From Dickeya dianthicola NCPPB 453 (GTDB lineage: Bacteria > Pseudomonadota > Gammaproteobacteria > Enterobacterales > Enterobacteriaceae), in contig NZ_CM001841.1 of NCBI RefSeq assembly GCF_000365305.1, positions 2,122,962 through 2,186,961 of the forward strand: a stretch of 64,000 nt of DNA, written 5' to 3'. The notes below the pieces were generated by a model. The model was not told the origin of the DNA. It worked only from the letters and a program-made list of their open reading frames with translations, and made no database searches. Positions 51,814 through 61,391 of the stretch are shown here, piece by piece. The number at the start of each line of letters is the position of its first letter. Within the stretch, counting starts at the first letter, position 1. The position numbers and the translations under genes are program-made.

Positions 51814-53337
51814 ATGACCGTACAGTCACCTTATTTATCCTTCCGCGGGATTGGCAAGGCTTTTCCCGGCGTCAAGGCATTGGATGACATCAGTTTCGAC
51901 TGCCATGCCGGACAAATCCATGCGCTGATGGGAGAAAACGGTGCGGGAAAATCCACATTGCTGAAAATTTTGAGCGGCAATTACCTGCCGTCGCAGGGCG
52001 AAATTGATATTAAAGGGCAGCCGGTGCGCTTCGCCAATACCACGGATGCCCTGAACGCCGGCGTGGCGATTATCTATCAGGAACTGCATCTGGTGCCGGA
52101 AATGTCGGTGGCGGAGAACATCTATCTGGGGCAGTTGCCGCACAAGGGTGGGCTGGTGAACCGCTCATTGCTGCGTTACGAAGCGCGTTTGCAATTAGAG
52201 CATCTGGGGCTGGATATCGACCCGGATACGCCGCTGAAATATCTGTCTATCGGCCAGTGGCAGATGGTGGAGATCGCCAAGGCGCTGGCGCGTAATGCCA
52301 AGATTATCGCCTTTGACGAGCCAACCAGCTCGCTGTCGGCGCGGGAAATCGAACAACTGTTCCGGGTGATCCGTGAGTTGCGCAACGAAGGCCGGGTGAT
52401 TCTGTATGTATCGCATCGTATGGAGGAAATCTTTGCGCTCAGCGATGCCATCACCGTGTTCAAAGACGGGCGTTATGTCAAAACCTTCGCCGACATGCAG
52501 CAGGTTGATCATGAACAGCTGGTGCAGGCGATGGTGGGCCGCAATCTGGGCGATATCTACGGTTATCAGCCGCGTCCGCATGGCGACCCGCGGCTGGAGC
52601 TGCATGAGGTGAAAGCGGTCGGGGTGAAGTCGCCGATTTCGTTGTCGGTGCGCAGCGGTGAAATTGTCGGCCTGTTCGGGCTGGTGGGCGCCGGGCGCAG
52701 CGAACTGATGAAAGCGCTGTTCGGCGCCACCGGCATTACCCGTGGCGAGGTGCGGCTGGATGGGCAGTTGCTGCTCGCCCGTTCGCCCGGCGACGCAATC
52801 CGCCGCGGGCTGATGCTGTGCCCGGAAGACCGTAAAGCCGACGGCATTATTCCAGTACACTCGGTGCGGGATAACATCAATATCAGCGCCCGCCGCAAAC
52901 ATATTAAAAGCGGTTTCATCATCAATGAAGCCTGGGAGGAGGAAAACGCCGATCGTCATATTCAGGCGCTGAATATCAAAACGCCATCGCCGGCGCAGTT
53001 GATCATGAACCTGTCCGGCGGCAACCAGCAGAAGGCGATTCTCGGCCGCTGGCTGTCGGAGGAGATGAAAGTGATCATGCTGGATGAACCGACCCGCGGC
53101 ATTGACGTCGGCGCCAAGCACGAGATTTACCACGTGATTTATGAACTGGCCCGTCAGGGTATTGCCGTGTTGTTTGCGTCCAGCGACCTGCCCGAAGTGC
53201 TGGGGCTGGCGGACCGCATCGTCGTGATGCGCGAGGGCGCCATTTCCGGCGAACTGCTGCACGATGAGGCCAGTGAACAGAAGGTCCTGAGTCTGGCGAT
53301 GTTGAAAACGACCGCCACTGAACCCGCGGTTGCCTGA
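51814..53337 (+). CDS. araG: L-arabinose ABC transporter ATPase AraG
   Basis: Tandem ABC ATPase of 507 residues. The first half has Walker [10 protein letters not shown] and signature YLSIGQWQ; the second has LSGGNQQK and Walker [14 protein letters not shown], as in other monosaccharide importers of this type. ATG 51814, 7 bases after GAGGA, gives the family N-terminus ([19 protein letters not shown]); GTG 51784 would add ten residues. Confidence 0.96.
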   Translation: MTVQSPYLSFRGIGKAFPGVKALDDISFDCHAGQIHALMGENGAGKSTLLKILSGNYLPSQGEIDIKGQPVRFANTTDALNAGVAIIYQELHLVPEMSVAENIYLGQLPHKGGLVNRSLLRYEARLQLEHLGLDIDPDTPLKYLSIGQWQMVEIAKALARNAKIIAFDEPTSSLSAREIEQLFRVIRELRNEGRVILYVSHRMEEIFALSDAITVFKDGRYVKTFADMQQVDHEQLVQAMVGRNLGDIYGYQPRPHGDPRLELHEVKAVGVKSPISLSVRSGEIVGLFGLVGAGRSELMKALFGATGITRGEVRLDGQLLLARSPGDAIRRGLMLCPEDRKADGIIPVHSVRDNINISARRKHIKSGFIINEAWEEENADRHIQALNIKTPSPAQLIMNLSGGNQQKAILGRWLSEEMKVIMLDEPTRGIDVGAKHEIYHVIYELARQGIAVLFASSDLPEVLGLADRIVVMREGAISGELLHDEASEQKVLSLAMLKTTATEPAVA

Positions 53338-53355
53338 CCGCCAAGGAGTCGATGA

Positions 53356-54342
53356 ATGTCTACGGTGAGTTCCCCTTCCCACGCCCGCAAATCTCAAGGC
53401 CTCAGCCTGTCCCGCATCTGGGATAACTACGGCATGTTGGTGGTGTTTGCTGCGCTGTTCCTGGCCTGTATGTTATTCGTGCCGAATTTCGCCACCTTCG
53501 TCAACATGAAAGGGCTGGGGCTGGCGATTTCCATGTCGGGCATGGTGGCCTGCGGCATGTTGTTTTGCCTGGCCTCCGGCGATTTCGACCTGTCGGTCGC
53601 TTCGGTGATCGCCTGCGCCGGCGTCACCACCGCGGTGGTGATCAACGTCAGCGAAAGCCTGTGGCTGGGCGTTGGCGCCGGGCTGTTGCTGGGCGTCGCG
53701 TTCGGCCTGCTCAACGGGTTCGTTATCGCTCAACTAAAAATCAACGCCCTGATCACCACGCTGGCTACGATGCAGATTGTGCGCGGTCTGGCGTACATCA
53801 TTTCTGACGGTAAGGCGGTCGGTATCGAAGACGAGCGCTTTTTCACACTGGGATACGCTAACTGGCTGGGATTGCCGGCGCCGATCTGGCTGACGGTTAT
53901 CTGCATGGTGCTGTTCGGTTTGCTGCTGAACAAGACCACCTTTGGCCGCAATACGCTGGCGATCGGCGGCAACGAGGAAGCCGCGCGGCTGGCCGGGGTG
54001 CCGGTGGTGCGCACCAAAATCATTATCTTCGGCCTGTCCGGGCTGGTTTCCGCCGCGGCGGGCATCATTCTGGCGTCGCGTATGACCAGCGGCCAGCCGA
54101 TGACGTCGATCGGTTATGAACTGATCGTGATTTCGGCCTGCGTACTGGGCGGTGTGTCACTGAAAGGCGGCATCGGCAAGATATCCTATGTGGTGGCCGG
54201 GGTGCTGATTCTGGGGACGGTGGAGAATGCCATGAACCTGCTGAATATCTCGCCCTTTGCCCAGTATGTGGTGCGTGGTCTGATTCTGCTGGCGGCGGTT
54301 GTCTTCGACCGCTACAAGCAACTGGCGAAGAAAACGGTTTGA
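53356..54342 (+). CDS. araH: L-arabinose ABC transporter permease AraH
   Basis: Inner-membrane permease, 328 residues with about ten helices. Family segments are [40 protein letters not shown] and [20 protein letters not shown]. 18 bp after araG. Confidence 0.96.
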   Translation: MSTVSSPSHARKSQGLSLSRIWDNYGMLVVFAALFLACMLFVPNFATFVNMKGLGLAISMSGMVACGMLFCLASGDFDLSVASVIACAGVTTAVVINVSESLWLGVGAGLLLGVAFGLLNGFVIAQLKINALITTLATMQIVRGLAYIISDGKAVGIEDERFFTLGYANWLGLPAPIWLTVICMVLFGLLLNKTTFGRNTLAIGGNEEAARLAGVPVVRTKIIIFGLSGLVSAAAGIILASRMTSGQPMTSIGYELIVISACVLGGVSLKGGIGKISYVVAGVLILGTVENAMNLLNISPFAQYVVRGLILLAAVVFDRYKQLAKKTV

Positions 54343-54409
54343 TGGACGGATGCGTCGGCATGGGCCGGCGCTATCCATGACAAACAAGAATCTCTTTTCA
54401 GGAGGCCGC

Positions 54410-55360
54410 ATGTATCACCGCATGGCGCATGAGTCCCAGCCCAACCCGTTGCTGCCCGGTTATGCGTTTAACGCCTATCTGGTGGCCGGGCTAACGCCGA
54501 TTCTGGCGGGCGGGCCGCTGGATTTCTTCATCGATCGTCCGGATGGTATGAAGGGGTACATCATTAACCTGACTATCAAGGGACAGGGCAAGGTGCTGGA
54601 TGGCGATGATACCTTTTTCTGCAATCCCGGCGACCTGCTGCTGTTTCCGCCCCGGTCGCGCCATTATTACGGCCGCGCCCCCGGCAGCGACAACTGGTAT
54701 CACCGCTGGGTCTATTTCCGGCCGCGCGCTTACTGGGCCGATTGGCTGGAGTGGCACAGCAAAGGTTGCGACGTCGGGCGGCTGACGCTGTCCAGCACCG
54801 GATTGCTGCAAGAGTTTGATAAGCTGTTCGCCAACATCGAGCAGACCCACCGTTCCGGCCGGCGTTTTTCCGAAGAGCTGGCGATGAATCTGCTGGAGCG
54901 CTTGCTGCTGCGTGCGATGGAAGAAGATCCGCAAAGCCCGCAGCGGATTATGGACCCTAGGGTGATTGAGGCGTGCCAGTTCATTACCGGCAATCTGGCC
55001 GGCGAGCTGCGTATCGATGAGGTGGCGCGTCACGTTTGCCTGTCGCCGTCGCGGCTGGCGCACCTGTTCCGCGAGCAGGTGGGGGTGAATATTCTGCGCT
55101 GGCGGGAAGATCAGCGGGTGATCCGCGCTAAATTGCTGCTACAAACCACGCAGGAATCCATCGCCGCCGTCGGGCGGGTGGTTGGCTACGACGACCAGCT
55201 CTATTTTTCCCGGGTATTTCGCAAACGGGTGGGGGTCAGCCCCAGCGATTTCCGCCGCCGCAACAGTGAAATCCATCATCCGACGCTGGAAAAACCAGCG
55301 GAAGCGGCCCTCTGGCGCGGGGAATCGCTTGCGCCGCATCCGTGGGTGGTCACGCCGTAA
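54410..55360 (+). CDS. araC: Arabinose operon regulator AraC
   Basis: Activator/repressor of arabinose genes. The 316 residues have an N-terminal arm and cupin arabinose-binding domain ([32 protein letters not shown]) and a C-terminal DNA-binding domain with two helix-turn-helix motifs ([20 protein letters not shown] and [19 protein letters not shown]). It is longer than E. coli AraC (292) at its C-terminus. ATG 54410 directly follows AGGAGG. It sits 67 bp after araH, not divergent from araB as in E. coli. Confidence 0.95.
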   Translation: MYHRMAHESQPNPLLPGYAFNAYLVAGLTPILAGGPLDFFIDRPDGMKGYIINLTIKGQGKVLDGDDTFFCNPGDLLLFPPRSRHYYGRAPGSDNWYHRWVYFRPRAYWADWLEWHSKGCDVGRLTLSSTGLLQEFDKLFANIEQTHRSGRRFSEELAMNLLERLLLRAMEEDPQSPQRIMDPRVIEACQFITGNLAGELRIDEVARHVCLSPSRLAHLFREQVGVNILRWREDQRVIRAKLLLQTTQESIAAVGRVVGYDDQLYFSRVFRKRVGVSPSDFRRRNSEIHHPTLEKPAEAALWRGESLAPHPWVVTP

Positions 55361-55465
55361 GTGGTTGACGGCATTATGTAATAAGCTATGGACGACGCCG
55401 GCGGTCGCTGGCGGTCATCGCCTGGACGGATCACGGAACCGTCCGATAATTATCTGTTTCCCCGG

Positions 55466-55518
55466 TGCTATACTAGGCTGAGTTCCGCTAGCGGCATGCT
55501 GATGCGGAACTTAGCCTA
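55466..55518 (+). promoter_or_regulatory. ydgJ promoter with a large overlapping dyad
   Basis: An extended -10 box TGCTATACT (55466-55474) is followed at once by a 15-bp dyad: TAGGCTGAGTTCCGC (55474-55488) and GCGGAACTTAGCCTA (55504-55518), one G-T mismatch. Inside lies the perfect palindrome CCGCTAGCGG (55485-55494). The dyad covers the expected transcription start, so it may be a repressor operator or form a 5' RNA hairpin. Confidence 0.6.
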
Positions 55519-55532
55519 ATTGCAAGAGGATA

Positions 55533-55555
55533 GCGGGCCTGATCTTTAGGTCCGC
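55533..55555 (+). repeat. Second hairpin in the ydgJ leader
   Basis: GCGGGCCT and AGGTCCGC form an 8-bp stem (one G-U pair) around GATCTTT, 16 bases before the ydgJ start. Confidence 0.5.
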
Positions 55556-55571
55556 CAATGAGGGGAAATAT

Positions 55572-56621
55572 ATGACGGATACTATCCGTGTTGGTCTGCT
55601 GGGCTATGGTTATGCCAGTAAGACGTTTCATGCGCCGCTGATTGCCGCTACATCAGGAATGAAACTGGCGGCGGTGTCCAGCAGTGATGCTGGGAAGGTT
55701 CAGGCTGACTGGCCCTCAATGCGGGTTGTGCCCGAGCCGCAGGAACTGTTCAATGATCCGAATATCGACCTGATCGTGATACCCACCCCGAATGACACCC
55801 ATTTTCCGCTGGCCCGTCAGGCGCTGGCTGCCGGCAAGCATGTGGTGGTGGATAAACCTTTCACCGTGACGTTGTCACAAGCGCGGGAACTGCATCAGCA
55901 GGCAGAACATGTGGGTAAGCTGCTTTCCGTCTTTCATAACCGGCGCTGGGACAGCGACTTTCTAACGCTGAAGCAATTGCTGAAAACCGGCGTGCTGGGC
56001 GATGTGGTGTACATGGAGTCGCATTTTGACCGTTATCGCCCGGAAGTCCGCCATCGCTGGCGCGAAGACGGCAGCGATGGCAGCGGCATCTGGTACGATC
56101 TGGCTCCGCATCTGATTGATCAAGTGCTGCAATTATTCGGTCTGCCAGTGGCGATTCAGGCTGATCTGACGCAACTGCGGCCGGGCAGCAAGGCCACGGA
56201 TTACTTCCATGCTACGTTAATCTATCCACAGCGCCGGGTGGTGGTACACAGCACCATGCTGGCGGCGGCGGAAAGCGCTCGTTATATCGTCCACGGCACC
56301 CAGGGCAGTTATGTGAAATTCGGTCTTGACCCACAGGAAGGAAGACTGAAAGAAGGCGAGAAGCCGCAAGCCCATAGCGACTGGGGGCAGGACAGCCGCG
56401 ACGGCATTCTGACGCTGCACCGAGACGGCGTATTGACGGAGCAGAGGGTGCCCACCATTCCCGGGCATTATCAATCCTACTATGCCGAAATCCGCAATGC
56501 GTTGCTGGGGCGTGGCGACAACCCGGTGCCGGTTGAGCAGGCCATCAAAGTGATGGAACTGATTGAACTGGGGCTGACTTCTCATGAACAGAAAAAGGCG
56601 ATGACCCTGAAAAGCAACTAA
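55572..56621 (+). CDS. ydgJ: Gfo/Idh/MocA-family oxidoreductase YdgJ
   Basis: NAD(P)-dependent oxidoreductase, substrate unknown. The 349 residues carry the Rossmann start IRVGLLGYGYASKTFHAPLI and the EKP-like motif VVVDKPFTVTLSQARELH, then FHNRRWDSDFLTLKQLL and SGIWYDLAPHLIDQVLQLFG, closely matching E. coli YdgJ. GGGG before the ATG serves as ribosome site. It has its own promoter-like dyad and terminator. Confidence 0.94.
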   Translation: MTDTIRVGLLGYGYASKTFHAPLIAATSGMKLAAVSSSDAGKVQADWPSMRVVPEPQELFNDPNIDLIVIPTPNDTHFPLARQALAAGKHVVVDKPFTVTLSQARELHQQAEHVGKLLSVFHNRRWDSDFLTLKQLLKTGVLGDVVYMESHFDRYRPEVRHRWREDGSDGSGIWYDLAPHLIDQVLQLFGLPVAIQADLTQLRPGSKATDYFHATLIYPQRRVVVHSTMLAAAESARYIVHGTQGSYVKFGLDPQEGRLKEGEKPQAHSDWGQDSRDGILTLHRDGVLTEQRVPTIPGHYQSYYAEIRNALLGRGDNPVPVEQAIKVMELIELGLTSHEQKKAMTLKSN

Positions 56622-56721
56622 TCGGGATTCGTCATGATTTGTGACGGAAAACCCCGACCACAGGGCGGGCTTCAGCCTTGCTTTATGGGTATTTATTGCC
56701 GATAGTGGGGCATTGTTTAAG

Positions 56722-56750
56722 CAGGCGATCTTAGGATCGCCTGTATTTTT
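56722..56750 (+). terminator. Terminator of ydgJ
   Basis: Perfect 9-bp stem CAGGCGATC / GATCGCCTG, loop TTAG, followed by TATTTTTT, 25 bases before the next gene. Confidence 0.9.
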
Positions 56751-56774
56751 TATGTCTGAGGATGCAAACACGCT

Positions 56775-57770
56775 ATGGCATGGTTACAACGCTTAAAAAT
56801 TGACAATTTTCTGCTGATCTTGATTGCGGTGGTGATCACCGCATCCATTTTTCCGTGCGAAGGCGTCGCCAAGGTTTTCTTTGAGAACCTGACCAATGTG
56901 GCAATCGCACTGCTGTTTTTCATGCATGGCGCCAAGCTGTCTCGTAATGCCATTACCGTCGGTATGGGCCATTGGCGGTTGCATCTGGTGGTGTTTGCCA
57001 GCACCTTCATCCTGTTCCCGCTGTTGGGGATTGGCATGGCGTTTCTGTCGCCGCAGATATTAACGCCAGGGTTGTATCTCGGTTTCCTGTATCTGTGCGC
57101 GCTGCCGGCGACCGTACAGTCCGCCATCGCGTTTACCTCTATGGCGGGCGGCAACGTGGCTGCCGCTATCTGTAGCGCCTCGGCGTCCAGTATTCTTGGG
57201 GTCTTTCTCTCGCCGGTGTTGGTCGGCTTGCTGATGCATACGCAGGGCGGACAGACCGATACGCTGCACGCGATCGGCGCCATTATCATGCAACTGATGG
57301 TGCCGTTCGTTATCGGTCACCTGTCACGTCCGCTGATTGGCGGCTGGGTGGACCGCCATCGCAAACTGATCAATATTACTGACCGTTCATCGATTCTGCT
57401 GGTAGTGTACGTGGCGTTCAGCGAGGCGGTGGTACAGGGGATTTGGCACCAGATTAATGGCTGGTCGCTGCTGGCGGTCGTGGCGTGCTCGCTGGTGCTG
57501 CTGGGCATTGTGCTGGTGTGTACCACGCTGGCGGCTCGCAAACTGGGATTCAGCACTCAGGATGAAATCACCATCGTGTTCTGTGGCTCGAAAAAGAGCC
57601 TGGCCAACGGTATTCCGATGGCGAATGTGTTGTTCCCCGCCGCGGCAGTCGGTGCAATGGTGCTGCCGTTGATGATTTTTCACCAGATTCAACTGATGGT
57701 GTGCGCGACGCTGGCGCAGCGTTATGCAAACAGAGCGGTACCGGCTGGCGATGAAATAGCAGGAAAATAA
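56775..57770 (+). CDS. yfeH: Bile acid:sodium symporter-family transporter YfeH
   Basis: Putative sodium-coupled transporter of the SBF-like (DUF4137) group; substrate not known. The 331 residues hold about ten membrane helices, with VAIALLFFMHGAKLSRNAI, LCALPATVQSAIAFTSMAGG and IVFCGSKKSLANGIPMANVL, the last two being the crossing-helix motifs of the fold. GAGGA lies 12 bases before the ATG. Not next to ydgJ in E. coli. Confidence 0.92.
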   Translation: MAWLQRLKIDNFLLILIAVVITASIFPCEGVAKVFFENLTNVAIALLFFMHGAKLSRNAITVGMGHWRLHLVVFASTFILFPLLGIGMAFLSPQILTPGLYLGFLYLCALPATVQSAIAFTSMAGGNVAAAICSASASSILGVFLSPVLVGLLMHTQGGQTDTLHAIGAIIMQLMVPFVIGHLSRPLIGGWVDRHRKLINITDRSSILLVVYVAFSEAVVQGIWHQINGWSLLAVVACSLVLLGIVLVCTTLAARKLGFSTQDEITIVFCGSKKSLANGIPMANVLFPAAAVGAMVLPLMIFHQIQLMVCATLAQRYANRAVPAGDEIAGK

Positions 57771-57925
57771 TTGGTAAGACAAATAGTTAGATGAGTTTTT
57801 ATTGGTAGTGGCTATTGCTTATGTGGTTTCAATTTATTACAGTTAGTAACGTGAATTTTTTATTATATTGGCTATCTGCTGCCCGCATTCGTGAGGCTCG
57901 CAGACACACGGTAGTATCTGATTAA

Positions 57926-57937
57926 TCACTATAGTGA
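57926..57937 (+). promoter_or_regulatory. Perfect palindrome next to a ribosome site
   Basis: TCACTATAGTGA, a perfect 12-bp palindrome, overlaps the GAGGA (57936-57940) that precedes the gene at 57945. It also contains the -10-like TATAGT. Confidence 0.45.
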
Positions 57938-57944
57938 GGATACA

Positions 57945-58403
57945 ATGTATAAAAAGGTCCTGTTATCGCTGAGTTTGCTTAGCGCTGCCATCACCTCTCA
58001 GGCTTATGCCGCTAACACTGAAACCTGTGTTAAAACCGACGAAAAAACCATCGCTAGTCTGTTTGACCGCTGGAATACGTCGTTACAGACCGGTGATGCG
58101 AAGAAAGTGAATGCCAATTACGCGACCGACGCGGTATTGTTGCCGACACTGTCTTCAAAAGTGCGTAAGACTGATGCCGAACGTATTGATTATTTCGAAC
58201 ATTTCCTGCCGAAGAAACCGGTTGGCAGCATTGACGATCGTGTCATCAAAATCGGTTGTAATGAAGCGCTGGATACCGGGAATTATACCTTTACCTTTGG
58301 CGACAAGTCACAGGCCAAGGCACGTTATACCTACACTTATGCTTTCAACGATGGCAAATGGTTGATCACCAGCCATCATTCGTCTGTCCAGCCGAAAGAC
58401 TGA
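57945..58403 (+). CDS. Periplasmic SnoaL/DUF4440-like protein (SgcJ/EcaC family)
   Basis: A 152-residue exported protein with a signal peptide (MYKKVLLSLSLLSAAITSQAYA, 22 residues) and a single NTF2-like cone domain: SLFDRWNTSLQTGDAKKVNA, YATDAVLLPTLSSKVR, DYFEHFLPKKPVGSI and the strand-rich end FNDGKWLITSHHSSV. Families with this fold bind small ligands or act as enzymes; no function can be assigned. Two cysteines (C27 in ETCVKTD and one in KIGCNEAL) may form a disulphide. Single gene with its own terminator. Confidence 0.88.
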   Translation: MYKKVLLSLSLLSAAITSQAYAANTETCVKTDEKTIASLFDRWNTSLQTGDAKKVNANYATDAVLLPTLSSKVRKTDAERIDYFEHFLPKKPVGSIDDRVIKIGCNEALDTGNYTFTFGDKSQAKARYTYTYAFNDGKWLITSHHSSVQPKD

Positions 58404-58449
58404 CGGTATCGCTGTAGCGATGACGTAATAACGCTATTGGCGTGAAAGA

Positions 58450-58478
58450 AAGCGGATACCTTTGGTATCCGCTTTTTT
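58450..58478. terminator. Terminator after the SnoaL-like gene
   Basis: Stem AAGCGGATACC / GGTATCCGCTT with loop TTT, followed by TTTT on the plus strand. It lies between convergent genes and could also end add. Confidence 0.92.
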
Positions 58479-58506
58479 GCGTCTGGCCGGCGTTGCGGCG
58501 TTGGTG

Positions 58507-59523
58507 TCAGGAGGCCTGCCGTTGCTGCACCCGCTGGCGCAACGATTGTTTCTCCTGTTCGGAGATAAACGCGATGCGCAGTCCGTTTTCCTGAGCCTGA
58601 AGGATATCGTCCGGCAACAGACCGGCCAGCGGGGCGGCTATCTCATATTCATGACGGATGTCGATGCCTTGAACCGCCGGATCATCGGTGTTGATGGTAG
58701 CCGGAATGCCGTGGTGCAGAAAATGCACCAACGGGTGTTCGTTCATCGCTTTTACCGTGCTGGTTTGCAGGTTGGAGGTCAGGCAGGACTCGATGCCAAT
58801 CTGGTGTTCGGCCATGTACTCCATTAACGAGCTATCGACGATGGCGGCCACGCCATGACCGATTCGTTCGGCGCCCAGTTGTGTAATCGCCTGCCAGATG
58901 CTTTCCGGGCCAGCGGCTTCGCCGGCATGGGTGGTGAGATGCCAGCCAGCGTCGCGGGCGCGGGTAAAGTGGGGGGTAAACAATTCGCCGGGAAAGCCGA
59001 GCTCATCACCCGCCAGATCGATGGCGACGATATTGTCCTTGTGCGTCAGTAATGCGTTCAGTTCCTGTTCGCAGGCCTGAGTGCCAAAGGTGCGGCTCAT
59101 GATACCGATCAGACGGATCATGACGTCGTGGTTATGATCGCGGCAACCCGCGGTAATTCCGTCGATCACCGCTTCCACGACGCCTTCCAGCGGCAGTTGA
59201 TGGCTAAGGGCCATGTAGTAGGGGGAAAAGCGCAGTTCGGCATAATCCAGTCCGGCACGTATGGCGTCTTCAACGTTTTCGTAAGCTACCCGGCGACAGG
59301 CATCCAACGACCCCAGCACGGCCACGCCCCAGTCCAGTTTTTGCAGAAAACGGAGCAGGTCAGGTTCGTTATCGACGATCTGGACGTGAGGGAGTAGTGA
59401 AGCCAGGTCGTGACCCGGCAGGTCGATATTAAACTGGCGGCCCAATTCAAGGATAGTCTGAGGGCGGATATTACCATCAAGATGGCGATGGAGATCCGTC
59501 AGCGGAATGTGCGGATTAATCAT
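58507..59523 (-). CDS. add: Adenosine deaminase
   Basis: Deaminates adenosine and deoxyadenosine to inosine forms in purine salvage. The 338 residues show the zinc ligands in [14 protein letters not shown], catalytic [14 protein letters not shown] and the NTDDPA motif. Length and order of motifs match E. coli Add. Confidence 0.97.
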   Translation of the reverse strand: MINPHIPLTDLHRHLDGNIRPQTILELGRQFNIDLPGHDLASLLPHVQIVDNEPDLLRFLQKLDWGVAVLGSLDACRRVAYENVEDAIRAGLDYAELRFSPYYMALSHQLPLEGVVEAVIDGITAGCRDHNHDVMIRLIGIMSRTFGTQACEQELNALLTHKDNIVAIDLAGDELGFPGELFTPHFTRARDAGWHLTTHAGEAAGPESIWQAITQLGAERIGHGVAAIVDSSLMEYMAEHQIGIESCLTSNLQTSTVKAMNEHPLVHFLHHGIPATINTDDPAVQGIDIRHEYEIAAPLAGLLPDDILQAQENGLRIAFISEQEKQSLRQRVQQRQAS

Positions 59524-59770
59524 GTTTTGCTCTTTTTTTATTAAAAAAATCCATCAGTCTGGCGGCATTCCTCATGACGCTGGCTTCATCGCCACCGCGC
59601 CGTGGGAGACACGGTCTGATAACTCATTGTGCAGTATAAGAATAAAGTCACGCACTTTGCTATTGATTGATAAAAAGAAATTTTGATTTTTTATAAGCAT
59701 TGATGCGCAAGAACAAGAAAAGGCCGGCGGGTGAGAAACAGGCGCCCGGTTGCCGGACGCCTGCGAACGG

Positions 59771-61333
59771 TTACGGACTGACTGACGCGTCCGGCTGCTG
59801 TTCTTCCGGCGTAGCCTGAGAATCATCGCCTTCTTCAGGCACGTTCTCCGCCGGCTGCGTGATGAACGGAGCGATGAACTCCGCCAGCGGAATTTTGCGG
59901 CCGTTGAAGGTCACGGTACCGTCGCTGTACTGCAGCGAACTGGTGATGGCATTGTCTTTGGTCACGGTGACCTGACTCATCTGGCCGATGTTCGCCATCA
60001 GTTGCGCCTGCTGACGCGCCATTTGTTCCAGCTGTTTTTTCTCGTCATCCGAAGAGGCTTTCGGCGCGGTTTGCACCATCAGTTCAGTGATCATATCCAG
60101 CGGCACGTTGAGACGGGCATCCAGATTTTTCACCGACTGACGAATAATGGCTTCCTCATCGGACAGATTACCGGTCGGCGCCGCGCTTTTCTGCAGCGGA
60201 TCGGTCAAATCCAGCGCCAGCGTGAAGGCGCTTTCGCCTTTGGCGTTTTTCCAACTGAATGGGGCAATCTTGACGCTAGGGTTACCTTTCAGCAACTGCG
60301 GCAGGTTATGCAGAACCAGCGCAGCCAGTTGCTGGTCGTAGACTTCCGGTGTGACCTGGTCGATATTTTGCAACAGCGACTGCAGGTTTTTCTGGTATTC
60401 GGTCATGAACTGGCGAGTGCCTTTGCCATCCAGCCCGGAAAAGTTGACGTTCATGTTCAGCGATCCCAGATTTTGATCGCGGAACAGCGCCGAGCCCAGG
60501 GTCAGCGTCATCTGTCCAGCCAGGTTGGCGTCATCTTCGGTGGTGTGATTAACCAGCGCGAAATCGTTCAATGCCAGGCTATCGCTGCCCTGAACATCCA
60601 GCGCCAGTTTTTTCAGCGTGAGCTTGACGTCGCCGACGTCGAGATCGAATTTGCCTTTGCGGGTATCGGTGTTAAGCGCCAGATCTTGCAGCGTCAGCTT
60701 TTCGTTCTGCCCTTGCAGATTCGGTTTCTCCATCACCAGATTAGCGACATTGCCGATCACGTTACCGGCCTGCAGATCGCCGGCCAGATTCACCAGCAGC
60801 GTGGTGCCGCTAAAATTGACCTTCATTTCCGGACCCTGCACGTCCAGCGCTTCCAGCGTGACGGCGGAGTGAGTATCGCCGCTGTAATCGATACGGCTAT
60901 CGGCGGTGATGAACGGTTTGTTTTTGGTCAGGTCAAACAGCGCTTTCACCGAGTCGGTGTTGGTCAGTTCGCCGTATACGGCCGCCATCGCCGGCTTCAG
61001 GCTAAACTGGCTGGCGGTGAGCGGGAAAGGACCGTGGAAGATCGTCGCGTTAAACACCACTTCTTCGTTCGCGGCCAACAGGTGCTGACGGGCGTTGGAA
61101 CCGTCTGACTGTACGACCAGGGCAAGCTGGCTTTTGAAGATCCCGCGTTGATAGTCGCGGAATGTCACCTTGATGCCCGCCTGCGGGTAAGCGTTTTTCA
61201 GCCCGCTGTTTAGATTGTCGGTGACTTCGCCAATGTGTTGCTCAATCTGTTTGCCGGTAAACCAGGAGGCGCCCCCCCAGGCTGCTGCGAGTGCAATAAC
61301 GATGCCTGCCGCTACCACTGTTTTTTTGGCCAC
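59771..61333 (-). CDS. ydgA: YdgA family protein (DUF945)
   Basis: Envelope protein of unknown function, 520 residues, with an N-terminal membrane anchor or signal (KKTVVAAGIVIALAAAWGGA). The long remainder is repeated beta-structured sequence of the DUF945 type (GIKVTFRDYQRGIFKSQLAL, TIFHGPFPLTASQFSLKPAM, INFSGTTLL-like strands) and an acidic Pro-rich end (EEGDDSQATPEEQQPDAS). It follows manA by 58 bp, as in E. coli. Confidence 0.93.
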   Translation of the reverse strand: MAKKTVVAAGIVIALAAAWGGASWFTGKQIEQHIGEVTDNLNSGLKNAYPQAGIKVTFRDYQRGIFKSQLALVVQSDGSNARQHLLAANEEVVFNATIFHGPFPLTASQFSLKPAMAAVYGELTNTDSVKALFDLTKNKPFITADSRIDYSGDTHSAVTLEALDVQGPEMKVNFSGTTLLVNLAGDLQAGNVIGNVANLVMEKPNLQGQNEKLTLQDLALNTDTRKGKFDLDVGDVKLTLKKLALDVQGSDSLALNDFALVNHTTEDDANLAGQMTLTLGSALFRDQNLGSLNMNVNFSGLDGKGTRQFMTEYQKNLQSLLQNIDQVTPEVYDQQLAALVLHNLPQLLKGNPSVKIAPFSWKNAKGESAFTLALDLTDPLQKSAAPTGNLSDEEAIIRQSVKNLDARLNVPLDMITELMVQTAPKASSDDEKKQLEQMARQQAQLMANIGQMSQVTVTKDNAITSSLQYSDGTVTFNGRKIPLAEFIAPFITQPAENVPEEGDDSQATPEEQQPDASVSP

Positions 61334-61391
61334 GCTATATATTTCCTTGTTGGTTCACGGTGTTGTATCCCTCATCGGGGAGTAAATAGTT

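Noticed and set aside
57921-57940. TAATCACTATAGTGAGG resembles a phage T7 promoter
   Set aside because: Several bases of the T7 consensus are missing and no phage gene is nearby; it is better seen as a palindrome with a -10-like core.
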